A stretch of DNA of 64,000 nt, taken from assembly GCA_027923505.1 (NCBI GenBank), contig BROI01000015.1:124001-188000 (forward strand), read 5' to 3'. Made by a program: the position numbers and the translations under genes. Source of the DNA: Mayamaea pseudoterrestris. Its lineage: Eukaryota; Bacillariophyta; Bacillariophyceae; Sellaphorales; Sellaphoraceae. This document shows, piece after piece, positions 39,013 to 48,785 of this stretch (its first letter is position 1; each line of letters begins with the position of its first letter). The notes beneath the pieces were generated by a model. The model was not told the origin of the DNA. It made no database searches and was given only the letters and a program-made list of their open reading frames with translations.

Positions 39013-40560
39013 TTGAGAGGTATGAGGATCTTCACATTTCTCTGGTTCTTTCAGTCGAGCTATCTTGTCACGGAAGTGAAAGGATTCGTCGCAACAAGCA
39101 GCTCATATGCGCCAACACGGCAGCCTTGGTTGACCATCGATAGAGCCGAAAGCAGCGAATCAACGTTGGCCGCTTTTCTTGGATCACAAAATCTGGCTGA
39201 AGGGCCTTTGAACTCAGTACCGACGAGTATCACCCTGAGCTTTAATTTGCATTCTTCCATTGATGATATTCCTGCCTTTGAGTGGGATGCTTGTCTGACG
39301 AAGGAGTCTTCTCCATTTGTACAACACTCCTGGCTAAGATGCATGGAGCAATCTGGATGTGCCGCGCCAGATAAGGGATGGGTAGCTCAGCATCTTTCAA
39401 TCCAAGTGAATGGACAGACCCAAGGCTACGTCCCATTGTACATCAAGGGGAACTCGCTTGGAGAGTTCATCTTCGACCAGCAATTTGCGGAAGCCGCCTA
39501 CGACAATGGCATTCAGTATTACCCAAAATTGCTTGTCGGAGTTCCCTTCACTCCGGCGACTGGTCAAAGAATATTGTGGAAACCCTTTGTGTATGAGACT
39601 CTTGCGTCGGATTCACGCACCATGAAGGCGCTACGGCGAGCCGTTGGTCAATTTCTTAAAGAGATCGCTTTGTCGAACGACATTTCATCGGTTCACATCA
39701 ATTTTTTACGCGACGAAGAAGCGACTGATCTAACTGTTCCGCTCGAATGCTTGACTGCCAGCGATGGCTCTGTATCTAGCTCCTTCCTCGACCGATTGAT
39801 CGGTAAGCCGGTTGAAGATACGTACATGCGACGAACGTCCCTTCAATATCACTGGATCAATAGCAATGTCAAGAATGAGGGGGAATTATTTCGCGACTTT
39901 GATGACTACCTCAGTTGCTTTAAAAGCAAACGCCGGATTACTGTCAAGCGCGAGCGCTGCTCGGTCTTGGAGGAGTCAAGCATTCGTGTTGATCCGATTG
40001 TCGGTCGAGAGATACTCAAGTACAACGGACTTGTGGAGCGCATGTTTGAAATTTACCTGTCGACCATCGATAAAATGGTATGGGGGCGGCAATACTTGAC
40101 GGTGGAGTTTTTCCAAATGCTTGCGAAATCGGACTTTATCGACAACTTGTGCTTTATGTGTGCGCGACGAGCTGACTCTGGCGATGAGCTACAAGCAAAA
40201 CATGTCTTTGCTGGCACATTTAATATTATTAAAGACAAAGTATTCTACGGACGCTATTGGGGTTGTTTGCCGGAATATGACGTGAAGAATCTCCACTTTG
40301 AGGTGTGCTACTGGTCGGCCATTGACTACTGCATAAAAAATGGACTGAAACGAATGGAACCTGGCGCTGGTGGTGGCGACTACAAGTGGGCTCGTGGGTT
40401 CGATCCATCATTGATTCATTCAGTCCACTATATATGCCACCCTGGGCTTCGAAGAGCGGTGGGCAGGTTTCTCGATTACGAGACAGAAAATAACGTTGAG
40501 CTTACGCAGTACTTATTGGAAAGGAGTGCTGTCGGGAGCAACAGAACGGCCACGGATTGA
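39013..40560 (+). CDS. GNAT/FemAB-like (DUF482, COG3146) protein with plastid-type leader
   Basis: The 515-residue product starts with a hydrophobic signal ending TEVKGFVATSSSYAPTRQ, consistent with complex-plastid import. The body matches the DUF482 family, a double-GNAT fold related to FemAB peptidyltransferases: SSPFVQHSWLRCMEQSG, GWVAQHLSIQV, YVPLYIKGNSLGEFIFDQQFA, YYPKLLVGVPFTPATG, SLQYHWINSNVKNEGELF, KSKRRITVKRER, LKRMEPGAGGGDYKWARGF. The family is common in proteobacteria and present in plants and algae. Its substrate is not established; an aminoacyl or acyl transfer to a small molecule or protein is likely. Confidence 0.8.
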   Translation: MRGMRIFTFLWFFQSSYLVTEVKGFVATSSSYAPTRQPWLTIDRAESSESTLAAFLGSQNLAEGPLNSVPTSITLSFNLHSSIDDIPAFEWDACLTKESSPFVQHSWLRCMEQSGCAAPDKGWVAQHLSIQVNGQTQGYVPLYIKGNSLGEFIFDQQFAEAAYDNGIQYYPKLLVGVPFTPATGQRILWKPFVYETLASDSRTMKALRRAVGQFLKEIALSNDISSVHINFLRDEEATDLTVPLECLTASDGSVSSSFLDRLIGKPVEDTYMRRTSLQYHWINSNVKNEGELFRDFDDYLSCFKSKRRITVKRERCSVLEESSIRVDPIVGREILKYNGLVERMFEIYLSTIDKMVWGRQYLTVEFFQMLAKSDFIDNLCFMCARRADSGDELQAKHVFAGTFNIIKDKVFYGRYWGCLPEYDVKNLHFEVCYWSAIDYCIKNGLKRMEPGAGGGDYKWARGFDPSLIHSVHYICHPGLRRAVGRFLDYETENNVELTQYLLERSAVGSNRTATD

Positions 40561-41086
40561 ACTACGATTTGCAGCATTCTGTGTGGTTTGAGCACATGCA
40601 AGTTCAGTCGTCCGTTTCGGGATCGCATACAAGCTGCCACTGGCGTCGTCAACAAAAACCCACTCGATCTTTCGCGACTCAGGCAAAGCGGACACCATCG
40701 GACGGCACTGGCATTGTTTTGTCGAGTCTACCCTGCTAGTGTTCACACTATCAGAGCGCATTGGGGGAGAGGTGCGTGCGTATCTGCTGGTGATTGGTAT
40801 CTGCAATGCGACTAATAACGACAAGCTATGGCTCGCTATATTGTGCCACGGTGAGCAAACAGTGCCGTCTTAACGCGGGAAGTCGTCGATAGGTTTAAAT
40901 AAGATTTGACTCAAAGTAGGTGCTGCTTGGCATTCGCTTTGTTTGTAACAAGTCGTAGGAGCAAATCAGCTGCTAGCCTTTTTTGTACCGTTGCGACGCA
41001 TTGATCAATGTATGATTGACTGATTGATGAGCGCGAGACGGTTTGTTCTTTCTCTCGCAGCTTGGCACATCTTATGACCAAGAATC
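40561..41086. other. Intergenic region upstream of cathepsin X
   Basis: About 525 bases between two genes on the same strand. A minus-strand frame (40513-40824) has some protein-like composition but matches nothing and overlaps the end of the upstream gene. A TGACTCA element lies near 40906. No RNA gene recognised. Confidence 0.4.
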
Positions 41087-42175
41087 ATGCTGCAAACCAC
41101 GCCCTTAGCTTTTACTTCACTTTTCTTGTGCCTTTCAGTGATGCTCGGCATTGTCGAAGCGCAGGAAGTAATCTTAACAGGTCACAATAGACTCGAAGAC
41201 TATTACAATCCACTTCCCGCTTCCTACATTTCAATGGTGGATCTTCCAAAGGCTTTCTCGTGGCACAATGTTGGGTCTAAAAGCTACTTGACCAAGTCAT
41301 TGAATCAACACATTCCACAATACTGCGGAAGTTGCTGGGCTCATGCCGCTGTGAGCAGCTTATCGGATAGAATCAAAATTGCCCGAGCGCGGGCTCGCGC
41401 AGTTGAAAAGGAGGACGATGACGACCAAGACATTGACATGACCGAAATCAACCTTTCAGTACAGTATCTTCTCAACTGTGGGGCAGATATAGCTGGGAGC
41501 TGTCATGGTGGATCAAGCACGGGTGCCTTTCAATTCATTCGCGAGATTGGGTTCATTCCTTACGATACTTGCCAGCCTTACATTGCATGCTCGACGAATA
41601 GCGAGGAGGGCTTCTGTGCAAACGTTGACACAAGCTGCGCCCCAATGAATATTTGTCGGACATGCTGGCCGGGACAGCAATGTATGGCGGTTACGAGTTT
41701 CCCAAACGCTACCGTGTCTGAATACGGCGTTTATCAAGATTCGAACGACTTGTTTTCCATTCTAGCTGAAATTTACGTGCGAGGACCCGTCAAGGCATCC
41801 GTCGATGCCCATCCATTGGTCAATTACACAGGCGGCGTCATGTGGGACGCGCCCGAGTATCGATCGACAACACACAATCATGGGGTCTCTATTGTCGGAT
41901 GGGGTTATGATGAAGACGAAGAGAAATCGTTTTGGATTGTTCGCAACTCATGGGGCCAATATTGGGGCGAACTTGGCTTTTTTCGCGTGGAAATGGGACA
42001 TAATTTGCTGATGATTGAGTCAAACATTGCCTGGGCGACTCCTGGAAGCTACTCGACATCTTGTGGGAGCAATTGCTTGAAACAATTTCAGTACCAAGAC
42101 CCATCGAACGATGTATCTATGGTTCACCGGCTTTTACGAGGAAGAGAGGAGTGTACAAGCACAATCAATATATAA
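41087..42175 (+). CDS. CTSZ: Cathepsin X/Z-type cysteine protease
   Basis: The 362-residue papain-family (C1A) protease starts with a signal peptide (MLQTTPLAFTSLFLCLSVML). The catalytic Cys83 lies in NQHIPQYCGSCWAHA. The His-Ile-Pro insertion just before it is the cathepsin X hallmark that makes these enzymes carboxypeptidases. The catalytic His is in TTHNHGVSIVGWGYD and the Asn in WIVRNSWGQYWGE. As in human cathepsin X, the propeptide is very short (about 25 residues after the signal). The product is expected in a vacuole or lysosome. The active site is complete. Confidence 0.94.
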   Translation: MLQTTPLAFTSLFLCLSVMLGIVEAQEVILTGHNRLEDYYNPLPASYISMVDLPKAFSWHNVGSKSYLTKSLNQHIPQYCGSCWAHAAVSSLSDRIKIARARARAVEKEDDDDQDIDMTEINLSVQYLLNCGADIAGSCHGGSSTGAFQFIREIGFIPYDTCQPYIACSTNSEEGFCANVDTSCAPMNICRTCWPGQQCMAVTSFPNATVSEYGVYQDSNDLFSILAEIYVRGPVKASVDAHPLVNYTGGVMWDAPEYRSTTHNHGVSIVGWGYDEDEEKSFWIVRNSWGQYWGELGFFRVEMGHNLLMIESNIAWATPGSYSTSCGSNCLKQFQYQDPSNDVSMVHRLLRGREECTSTINI

Positions 42176-42249
42176 CAATTATCGCTTACGTGCATGTTAA
42201 ATTTCAATGTGATTCTGCACATGCCTAGAATTTAAAAAAGTGACAGCAT

Positions 42250-43167
42250 CTACGACAACGACATGCTATCCACAAAAGCTTCCGCACTAAATGCAGCGGG
42301 TGGACAGTATGGATGACAGGCATGAGCAAAGGGAAGTCGACAAAGCTGCAAGTCTCGATCAATCTCGGCCAGCAGCGCACGGTACTCGAGGTGAACTCGT
42401 TCCAAAATGGCTTGACCTAGACTCATTTGCATCATGGCCTGTTGCATTAATTCAGATGGCTTCCAAGTTCGATGTACTTCTGTTTCAATTGCGGTCCGAG
42501 CATGCGACAATGTATCCAAGGTAATGTGTCCACAATCCTTTTCGTTTGAAGCGCAGGATTGATCCATCAAGGCATCAATCATAAAGGCTGGAGTCGGTGC
42601 AACGACGCGGACCGCAGGCGATGCAGCAAAGCAGTTGTGAAGAATTCTCATAAGCGTCCACAGCAAGTTGAAGTAGAAAAAGGCCGAAACGCAAATAGGC
42701 GACTGCGACGCCCGTCGAAATATCTCTGTCGCATGTTCCAAATAAATCTTGCCTCGCTCCAAAAATACCCTGACTTGCTCTTTGTATAAATTCTTATCGA
42801 AGTTATCGAACCATGAACGCCAGTACGACTGTTCTCCATCATCATTCGATTGTAGATTGCTGCTGCTCTCTTGATTGACTGGCGACGATGCTGCCGATGA
42901 GACTGGGCTGCTGCGCGTAAGTAGCGGCGTCACAAGATCATGACTGCAATTATCATTGGAGCGCTCCTTGCGAAGACTAATTTCCCTGGGCGGAGGACTT
43001 TTAAAGAGTGACGAGTTGCCGATAAACAATGCGACGCCCGAGTCGTCCTCGTTGTTTAAGGTGCCTGGACTGGCAAAGAGCGAGGAGATCCAAGTGCTAG
43101 CCGGCGTCTCTGGAGGTGCAGCGCTCGCAATTGTTGTGACATTCCTCTTAGGCGAACCTTCGGTCAT
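42250..43167 (-). CDS. Protein of unknown function
   Basis: A 305-residue product from MTEGSPKRNVTT at 43167; the frame is open to 43347 but the extra part is very Arg-rich and overlaps the shared upstream region. The first 130 residues are Ser/Pro-rich and disordered. A helical region follows (SYWRSWFDNFDKNLYKEQVRVFLERGKIYLEHATEIF), then a hydrophobic stretch (ICVSAFFYFNLLWTLMRILHNCFA) that could be a membrane segment. Further helices follow to the C-terminus. No family recognised. It converges with cathepsin X. Confidence 0.5.
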   Translation of the reverse strand: MTEGSPKRNVTTIASAAPPETPASTWISSLFASPGTLNNEDDSGVALFIGNSSLFKSPPPREISLRKERSNDNCSHDLVTPLLTRSSPVSSAASSPVNQESSSNLQSNDDGEQSYWRSWFDNFDKNLYKEQVRVFLERGKIYLEHATEIFRRASQSPICVSAFFYFNLLWTLMRILHNCFAASPAVRVVAPTPAFMIDALMDQSCASNEKDCGHITLDTLSHARTAIETEVHRTWKPSELMQQAMMQMSLGQAILERVHLEYRALLAEIDRDLQLCRLPFAHACHPYCPPAAFSAEAFVDSMSLS

Positions 43168-43469
43168 CGTTGCTTTTATAGATGGAATCAATATGCTATA
43201 CAGTGAAAGAAAATGCCTTGCAATTGGTTGTCGTTGGCTGTTCGACGAGGTGCGACGAGATGCGCATCTGCATTTATTTGAGCGTCGTGGTCGTTGCAAA
43301 TGATGCCGAGCGAACCGAGTGCCGCGAGCCGGGCGAGTCGACAACACATTCTATCGCTACCGGTAGCGAGTGTCACAACGAAAACTATCGCTGTTTTTTC
43401 TCGGGTGGAAGGAAATCGCACCTCGGGTCTATAGTATCTCCTGCATTAAGAAACACCTAGCAGTGCGCC
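43168..43469. other. Divergent intergenic region with a 14-base palindrome
   Basis: About 300 bases between two outward-facing unknown genes. The distinctive element is the palindrome at 43355-43368. No coding frame of its own. Confidence 0.4.
43355..43368. promoter_or_regulatory. 14-base palindrome CGCTACCGGTAGCG
   Basis: A perfect 14-base palindrome centred on TACCGGTA, about 100 bases upstream of the gene at 43470. It is the longest form of the recurrent motif and could bind a homodimeric factor. Confidence 0.4.
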
Positions 43470-45074
43470 ATGGACCATCTCCCGCTAATTGTGAAGGAGA
43501 GCAAGAATCCAATGAGCCCTCCTTTTGCTGTGGATGCCGCTGCCGGACCATCGCCGATCTGTGGACCGACCGCGCTCACCAAGCTAATGCGAAAGAGCAA
43601 AGAAGCAGTCAGTGCAAGTAATGCGAGTGGAAGAATGTCACCATTGGATGAACTAAATCGCAGTAGTATGGTCATCGGTAGCAATGCAGCTGCACCTCTC
43701 GCACTCTTTCAAAGCAAATTATCTTACGAGGAGGTCGACGATCCTTTCCACACCCCGCACGAAGTGGACACGGCATCAAGCTCCGGCAGCGACAAGAGCC
43801 TTGACATGTTTCTAAATGCGCCAGTTAGCTTTTTTCCGCAGTTTTGTCCATCGACTCCTACCGGTCAGGAAATGATGAATGAGAAGGAAGCGCTAAATGT
43901 CAACAAGAACAAGGCTTCCAGTCCTGGGCCAAAGACACCAAACCGCCCTCGCACCTCTTCATGGTCGTCGACACTAGCTGCCGTAACGGAGGAAACATCA
44001 TTTGACGAGTTGTCGCGAGATGCATCTTCGAATGAGCAGCAGATTCCACCCGAAAAGGCGAAGCCGACTGCCGTTGAAGAAGAGCAGCAAATGCTAAACC
44101 CGCAGCCAACGAACCCGGGCTTCGAGATGCCAACAGAAAAGAAGGAAATGGTGGGAGCTATGCGCAATCTCATTATAAAGCAGCAATATGCTTTGAAGGA
44201 ATTGGCCGATCAGAATGCAAACTACCGGAAGAGAATCGTGGAGTACCAAACCAAACTTATTGATATGAAAAAGGAGGCTGTCAATTGCAACGCTAGAATC
44301 AATGAGCTTATACTGGAAAAGGATGCATTGACCACCGACTGCATGTGGCTGCATGAAGAGCTACGTTCTTTGCAACACGAGCGTGGAAGGGATTTAAACT
44401 TGGCAAAAGGCGAGGCGGAGAATGATGTTACGAGTAGTGCTCTAGCATCTATCAACAGCCAAAGTCGCCTCAAAGAGAAGACTGACAATGTTGGCGAGAA
44501 GGAATACGACGATGACGAGGACGATAGTTTGCGCCTCAAGTTCAAAGAGTTGATGACATCGCACGTGGCCGGTCCAACTTCCACCGGTCAATTATTACTT
44601 CCTCCAGATTTACGAACGACTGAAGCCTTTGCTGCCGATGCAAGCGAAAACACGTGGGAAAACCTACAACTTGCTCCTCGCAGCACGACGAATGAATGCA
44701 TGTGGGAAAATGGATCTATGGTAGTGCAACACGTTGCTGAAAAGAAAACAGGAGCTGTCACGAAAAATGAGATGAAAGAGGAGCCCTTTCGAGACTCGAC
44801 ATTGGAAAGTACGAATGAATTGCTACTCTTACATGACCCAGGAAGCGCATTCAGTCCAGTAACGGCATCGGAATGCTTCAAAGGGTCGACGGATTCTATC
44901 AATAGCTCGTCGTGTGGTATGGCAAGCCGGAGTCGCGAGGAAGCGAAGGAGGAGATGGCCAAGTACAAAAGTCGACTCGAAAGCATTCAAAAGAAGCGAA
45001 TCGAACGGCGCAATGGGAGTCAAGCATGCAGTCGCCCTATGGTACGCTTTGATGCTTCGAGCGGTTTAAAGTAA
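43470..45074 (+). CDS. Ser-rich protein with central coiled coil, function unknown
   Basis: The 534-residue product has a long Ser/Thr/Pro-rich N-terminal part (1-220) and a predicted coiled coil (about 222-310: MRNLIIKQQYALKELADQNA, YQTKLIDMKKEAVNCNARI, EKDALTTDCMWLHEELRSL). An acidic run (YDDDEDDS) and a charged C-terminus with a second helix (REEAKEEMAKYKSRLESIQK) follow. No catalytic motif is visible. It is likely a structural or scaffold protein. Single exon. Confidence 0.6.
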   Translation: MDHLPLIVKESKNPMSPPFAVDAAAGPSPICGPTALTKLMRKSKEAVSASNASGRMSPLDELNRSSMVIGSNAAAPLALFQSKLSYEEVDDPFHTPHEVDTASSSGSDKSLDMFLNAPVSFFPQFCPSTPTGQEMMNEKEALNVNKNKASSPGPKTPNRPRTSSWSSTLAAVTEETSFDELSRDASSNEQQIPPEKAKPTAVEEEQQMLNPQPTNPGFEMPTEKKEMVGAMRNLIIKQQYALKELADQNANYRKRIVEYQTKLIDMKKEAVNCNARINELILEKDALTTDCMWLHEELRSLQHERGRDLNLAKGEAENDVTSSALASINSQSRLKEKTDNVGEKEYDDDEDDSLRLKFKELMTSHVAGPTSTGQLLLPPDLRTTEAFAADASENTWENLQLAPRSTTNECMWENGSMVVQHVAEKKTGAVTKNEMKEEPFRDSTLESTNELLLLHDPGSAFSPVTASECFKGSTDSINSSSCGMASRSREEAKEEMAKYKSRLESIQKKRIERRNGSQACSRPMVRFDASSGLK

Positions 45075-45277
45075 ACTATGAAATTTCTAGCTACATAATG
45101 TTATGGGTTGCATTGAGGTGCGTTGGTCATGGAATGGCAATCCCGTCCTGTCGCGCCGCTAGCCCGTGGTAAAAGTAGCACTATAACGATATTTACCAAT
45201 CATCTAAAAATCCTTGCATGATTGCATGATGTATAATTACGATCAAACGACCGAAAATGTAGGCACGTTGTTTACTG

Positions 45278-46276
45278 TTAATTCACTTCAAATTTGCCGC
45301 ACGCCTTCTCAGATTCTTCCCAAAGCAGTAAGCGGTTACTCTCGCTCGCCGAGCCCTTATCCCAAGCTACCTTAACGGCTGGCCCATACCATTTAAAAAA
45401 TTTTCCAGGCTCCCAAAAGTCTCCATTCTCAGTGGATGGATCAAAGCATGCCGCATGCAAAGGCATTGAACCATCTTCAGCTGATTGCGACATTTTCATA
45501 ATAAATAAGTTTTCCATACCGCCGTTTTGAGCTGACGTTGTCTGAAGGTTGGTACTAGCAACGCCGGGCGCTGCAACAACAGCCTTGATACCACTGTCGC
45601 CAAAGCGCTCCTTGAGCGCCGCCGTAAAGACGCTGTTGGCTAACTTGGTTTGATGGTAACGTTCCCACCGACCACCGCCAAACAAGTGATTTTGCATAGT
45701 TGATCCATTGCCACCGAGGTTGCCTCCGTTTTTACCGAAATATTCAGCCTTTAATGACGCACCGTAACGTGCAATGGAACTGTGGTGTACGACGCGAGCT
45801 TCGCCATGGAGTTCCTTGGCTCGCTTCAAGAGTGGGTAGAGTTCCTTAGTCAGCAAAAAGTGACTGAGATGATTCGTCTGCATCTGGATGTCGTAACCAT
45901 CCTTGGTAGCCATATCCTCGAGTGCCATGACTCCTGCATTGTTGCACAATACATCAATGGCTTCGTACTTGGCCTTTATCTGATTCGCAGCCGACTTGAC
46001 GGATTCCATATCCTGAAGGTCACACGGAATCGTCTCAATATTCGTCGTGCTTCCTTCCTTAACGTAAGTCTTGAGCTCAGCCTCGGCCTTTGTGGCACGT
46101 TCGGAAGGACGGTTAAGGAGCAATACATTCTTGGCCCCTTTTTCAATGCTTGTTCTTGCCAAAATGAAACCCGTTCCTGAGGTGCATCCTGTGATGGCAA
46201 TGGTCTTGTTCTCGAGTGAGGGCAGCTTCTCCTTGAACTCGGGAAACCATTTTGTTTGAGGCTTTGATGCTGACAT
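45278..46276 (-). CDS. Short-chain dehydrogenase/reductase (retinol dehydrogenase/POR-like)
   Basis: A 332-residue SDR with cofactor motif TGCTSGTG (TGxxxGxG), an Asp in PCDLQD, NNAG (VLCNNAGVMALED), catalytic Ser in VVHHSSIARYGA and YxxxK in WERYHQTK. All catalytic residues are present. The overall layout resembles the group containing retinol dehydrogenases and light-dependent protochlorophyllide reductase, but the plastid leader expected of POR is missing. The substrate is not predictable. The N-terminus starts directly with a soluble domain, implying a cytosolic enzyme. Confidence 0.85.
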   Translation of the reverse strand: MSASKPQTKWFPEFKEKLPSLENKTIAITGCTSGTGFILARTSIEKGAKNVLLLNRPSERATKAEAELKTYVKEGSTTNIETIPCDLQDMESVKSAANQIKAKYEAIDVLCNNAGVMALEDMATKDGYDIQMQTNHLSHFLLTKELYPLLKRAKELHGEARVVHHSSIARYGASLKAEYFGKNGGNLGGNGSTMQNHLFGGGRWERYHQTKLANSVFTAALKERFGDSGIKAVVAAPGVASTNLQTTSAQNGGMENLFIMKMSQSAEDGSMPLHAACFDPSTENGDFWEPGKFFKWYGPAVKVAWDKGSASESNRLLLWEESEKACGKFEVN

Positions 46277-46703
46277 TTTGTTTGATAGAGTTTACTTGTA
46301 GTGCACTTGGCGTTTGTGAGGAGAATGGAATGCTTTCGTTCGAGGCGCGCAGATCCTTGCATCCAGGATGTTCGCAACGCCACGTCAGCAGATGTCGCAT
46401 CGCGTCGCATGCAACGTCACAGGCGCGCCATGGCTCGGTGCAGATCAAAACAAAAGTGTGTGATGCGATACTTGTAACATCAACCACTATCATCTCACCA
46501 TTTTCCTTGTATATCTAGTCCTGGCGGTCCATCGTTTGTCATTTGAAAAAGGCAGTGAGTCAATGCGATTGGCAATTTGCTTTACCGATAGTGCTGAGTG
46601 CTGACTTTTTCGTGTGTCGTTCTTGCAGCTGACAGCGACAGCCGTATACGAAGCTGACTACATCCACTTTCCTACTCAACAACTGTGTTTTTCAACATCA
46701 AGA
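46277..46703. other. Divergent intergenic region; possible 5'-UTR intron of the thylakoid protein gene
   Basis: About 430 bases between SDR and the thylakoid protein. A candidate leader intron is 46555-46628: GTGAGT donor, then GTTCTTGCAG acceptor, 74 nt. The donor overlaps a TGAGTCA bZIP-type word (46556-46562), so the two readings compete. No other gene seen. Confidence 0.3.
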
Positions 46704-47153
46704 ATGATTTTAGGAAATTTTTTGATGATGCTGGTTGCGGCTTTGGCAGTCGTTCCAGGGTGTTCATTTGCGCCACGGCAACTGCGGCCACTGTTGATTC
46801 GACAACACCTGACTGAGGGCAACGAATACCATACAACAAAGACACTCAACAATGAAATATCGGAGAATATACAATTGTCAATTCCATGGATGGCCATGGC
46901 GACTGCACTGACGCTGTCGCTTCCCATGCAAGCGCTAGCTGTAGCCGCCGATGAGGAGGACTACGCTGTTGCTGAACTTCCACCGCCATATATTCCGGTC
47001 ATTTTCACCCTTGCCTTGCTTGGTGGTGTGGGCTGGCTGACATCTAGTCTCGGTAATGTCATGGACGAAGAAGCATCACTTGGCTTGCAAAGTGGCGCCA
47101 GGGCCAAGAAGGAGCGAGAGCGATCATCTTCATCCTACTTTAAAAAGCGGTAA
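46704..47153 (+). CDS. Thylakoid-targeted single-pass protein, probably a small photosystem-associated subunit
   Basis: The 149-residue product has a three-part leader. A signal peptide (MILGNFLMMLVAALAVVPG) ends in CSFAPR (20-25), a near-perfect ASAFAP motif. A transit region follows, then a second hydrophobic segment (AMATALTLSLPMQALA) with an A-L-A processing site near 79, typical of thylakoid transfer. The predicted mature part (about 70 residues) is acidic at first, has one TM helix (YIPVIFTLALLGGVGWLTSSL, about 96-116) and ends in a basic tail (SSSSYFKKR). This size and topology fit a small subunit or assembly factor of a photosystem. I do not recognise a named subunit. Confidence 0.75.
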   Translation: MILGNFLMMLVAALAVVPGCSFAPRQLRPLLIRQHLTEGNEYHTTKTLNNEISENIQLSIPWMAMATALTLSLPMQALAVAADEEDYAVAELPPPYIPVIFTLALLGGVGWLTSSLGNVMDEEASLGLQSGARAKKERERSSSSYFKKR

Positions 47154-47248
47154 ATGATCCTTTATATTTGAAAAAATGACTAGTTCAATTTGCTAGCTTT
47201 TAGTGGCATCTTTAATCTTCTAAGTATGCTGCAAGTACAGTCGCAAGC

Positions 47249-48502
47249 CTACAGGTCGGAGGTAGGTGCCGTCTTGGTACCCAGTCGACTTGGATCCGCA
47301 CTTGGATAATACGGCTCAACCGATCCCGTCGCTCGCTTGGCAACCGCCATGCCCGCACTGGGCACTGAGCCTGCGGGTCGAGGGACATTTGAACTGACGC
47401 GACCGGATGGTCGTGGCACAACGGCTGTAAATTTGGGCACGTCTTTCTTCTTGACAAAGCCACCAGGCGGCGCTACCGGACGTACCACTGCTGGTGCTCC
47501 AGTGGAAGACTCCTCTTGTTCAATCGAATTCGATGGCAAATGACCTTCGCCTCGCTTTGGCGCCCGTGCCCATGAGCAATATATGGGTCGACCCGACAGC
47601 TCTTTTCGATTCATGGCAGCAATAGCAAGCTCAGCAGCCTCTGGCTGTGAGTACTCAACAAACGCTTGCCCCTTATCTGGTTGTGCTCTAACAGAAAGGA
47701 TTTCCCCAAACGAATAAAACTGGTCGCGAACCAGCATTTCGTCCAAACTCGGATACGGCTCGTCTCCCTGAAAGCGCAAATACAGCGTAGCCCGAGCCTT
47801 ATCGTAGCCTTCATTCTCATCACTCTTCACTCGCTCCTCCTCGTGACGCCTTTTACGCCCCAATATTTTGTTAGCAACAGGGTCACTGGTTCCGAAAAAG
47901 CGGTCTTTAGTATTTTGCTTGGACATCGGATCGTTTCGATCCTTGGGCAACTCGTGCCGAAAGGGACAAGAGTCTCCGCGGTTACACTCGCCCCGCGCAA
48001 AGAATGAACACAGCTTGGCAAGGTTCCGTTCATACCGAGGTTCCATTCTCGCCATTTCACGTAACTGCGCATGCGCAAGTTCATTGGTATTGTCAACCAT
48101 TGTTTGGCCTTGTGCCAACATGCGGTCCTGTTGCGCCGTGTACCAGGCTCTATTCGCCATGGACTGCGGGACGGCTGCAATTGCCGAAGAAGATCCAGCT
48201 TCCCGCAACACCTTGTCGCGAACCTTGACGGGGAGTCCGTACTGCAAGTCGTAGATGCAGACTTGGCAAACATTCTTGGCCTGTGCACAGGCACGGCAAA
48301 TCTCCACTCGCTTCAACCGTCCCTTTGTGCCTGCCTGCCAGGCATACACTGTAAACGGATTCTCGCAAACCTTGCATTTCTTGCCGTGCTCTTCCTTGGT
48401 CATGCGAACGTATGGATTATCTCCCAGGCAAGTTTCGCACACCAAGGGAAAATCCGTCTCCTCCCATGCTTGCTTGACGGCGTCACGCTTGACGTTTGCC
48501 AT
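47249..48502 (-). CDS. RBM22: Pre-mRNA-splicing factor RBM22/Ecm2/Slt11
   Basis: The 417-residue protein has the N-terminal Cys-rich zinc region (CETCLGDNPYVRM, CKVCENPFTVYAW, CRACAQAKNVCQVC). A CCCH finger follows (CSFFARGECNRGDSCPFRH), then an RRM (ATLYLRFQ... to GRPIYCSWA, with GQAFVEY as RNP1). A Pro/Gly-rich tail ends the protein. RBM22 contacts the U6 snRNA internal stem-loop and the pre-mRNA in the catalytic spliceosome. With U1-70K this is the second spliceosome gene in the window. Confidence 0.95.
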   Translation of the reverse strand: MANVKRDAVKQAWEETDFPLVCETCLGDNPYVRMTKEEHGKKCKVCENPFTVYAWQAGTKGRLKRVEICRACAQAKNVCQVCIYDLQYGLPVKVRDKVLREAGSSSAIAAVPQSMANRAWYTAQQDRMLAQGQTMVDNTNELAHAQLREMARMEPRYERNLAKLCSFFARGECNRGDSCPFRHELPKDRNDPMSKQNTKDRFFGTSDPVANKILGRKRRHEEERVKSDENEGYDKARATLYLRFQGDEPYPSLDEMLVRDQFYSFGEILSVRAQPDKGQAFVEYSQPEAAELAIAAMNRKELSGRPIYCSWARAPKRGEGHLPSNSIEQEESSTGAPAVVRPVAPPGGFVKKKDVPKFTAVVPRPSGRVSSNVPRPAGSVPSAGMAVAKRATGSVEPYYPSADPSRLGTKTAPTSDL

Positions 48503-48785
48503 GCTGCTGCGATTGTATCGAAAGAATACTATGCGAATTGAAGTCTCCCAAAATTAGTTGGTGAGATGAAATGCAGCAATCAGCCTTTGTCTGATAAATG
48601 GCAAATGAAGCAAGTCACAAAGCTTGCAGCAGACGACGAATGGCTGAGAACTGGGAACGAGACGTGACAATTAATCGCAAATTGGCGCGTGTGCTTCGTC
48701 TAATCAGCTACCACGCGGTTGTACATCATACTTCCGCGACTACTCTAACAACCGAAAGATGCGCAGTACCCTTCATCAAACTCGT

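Noticed and set aside
40513-40824. Minus-strand frame of 103 residues after the GNAT-like gene
   Set aside because: It overlaps the end of a well-supported gene and has no recognisable motif.
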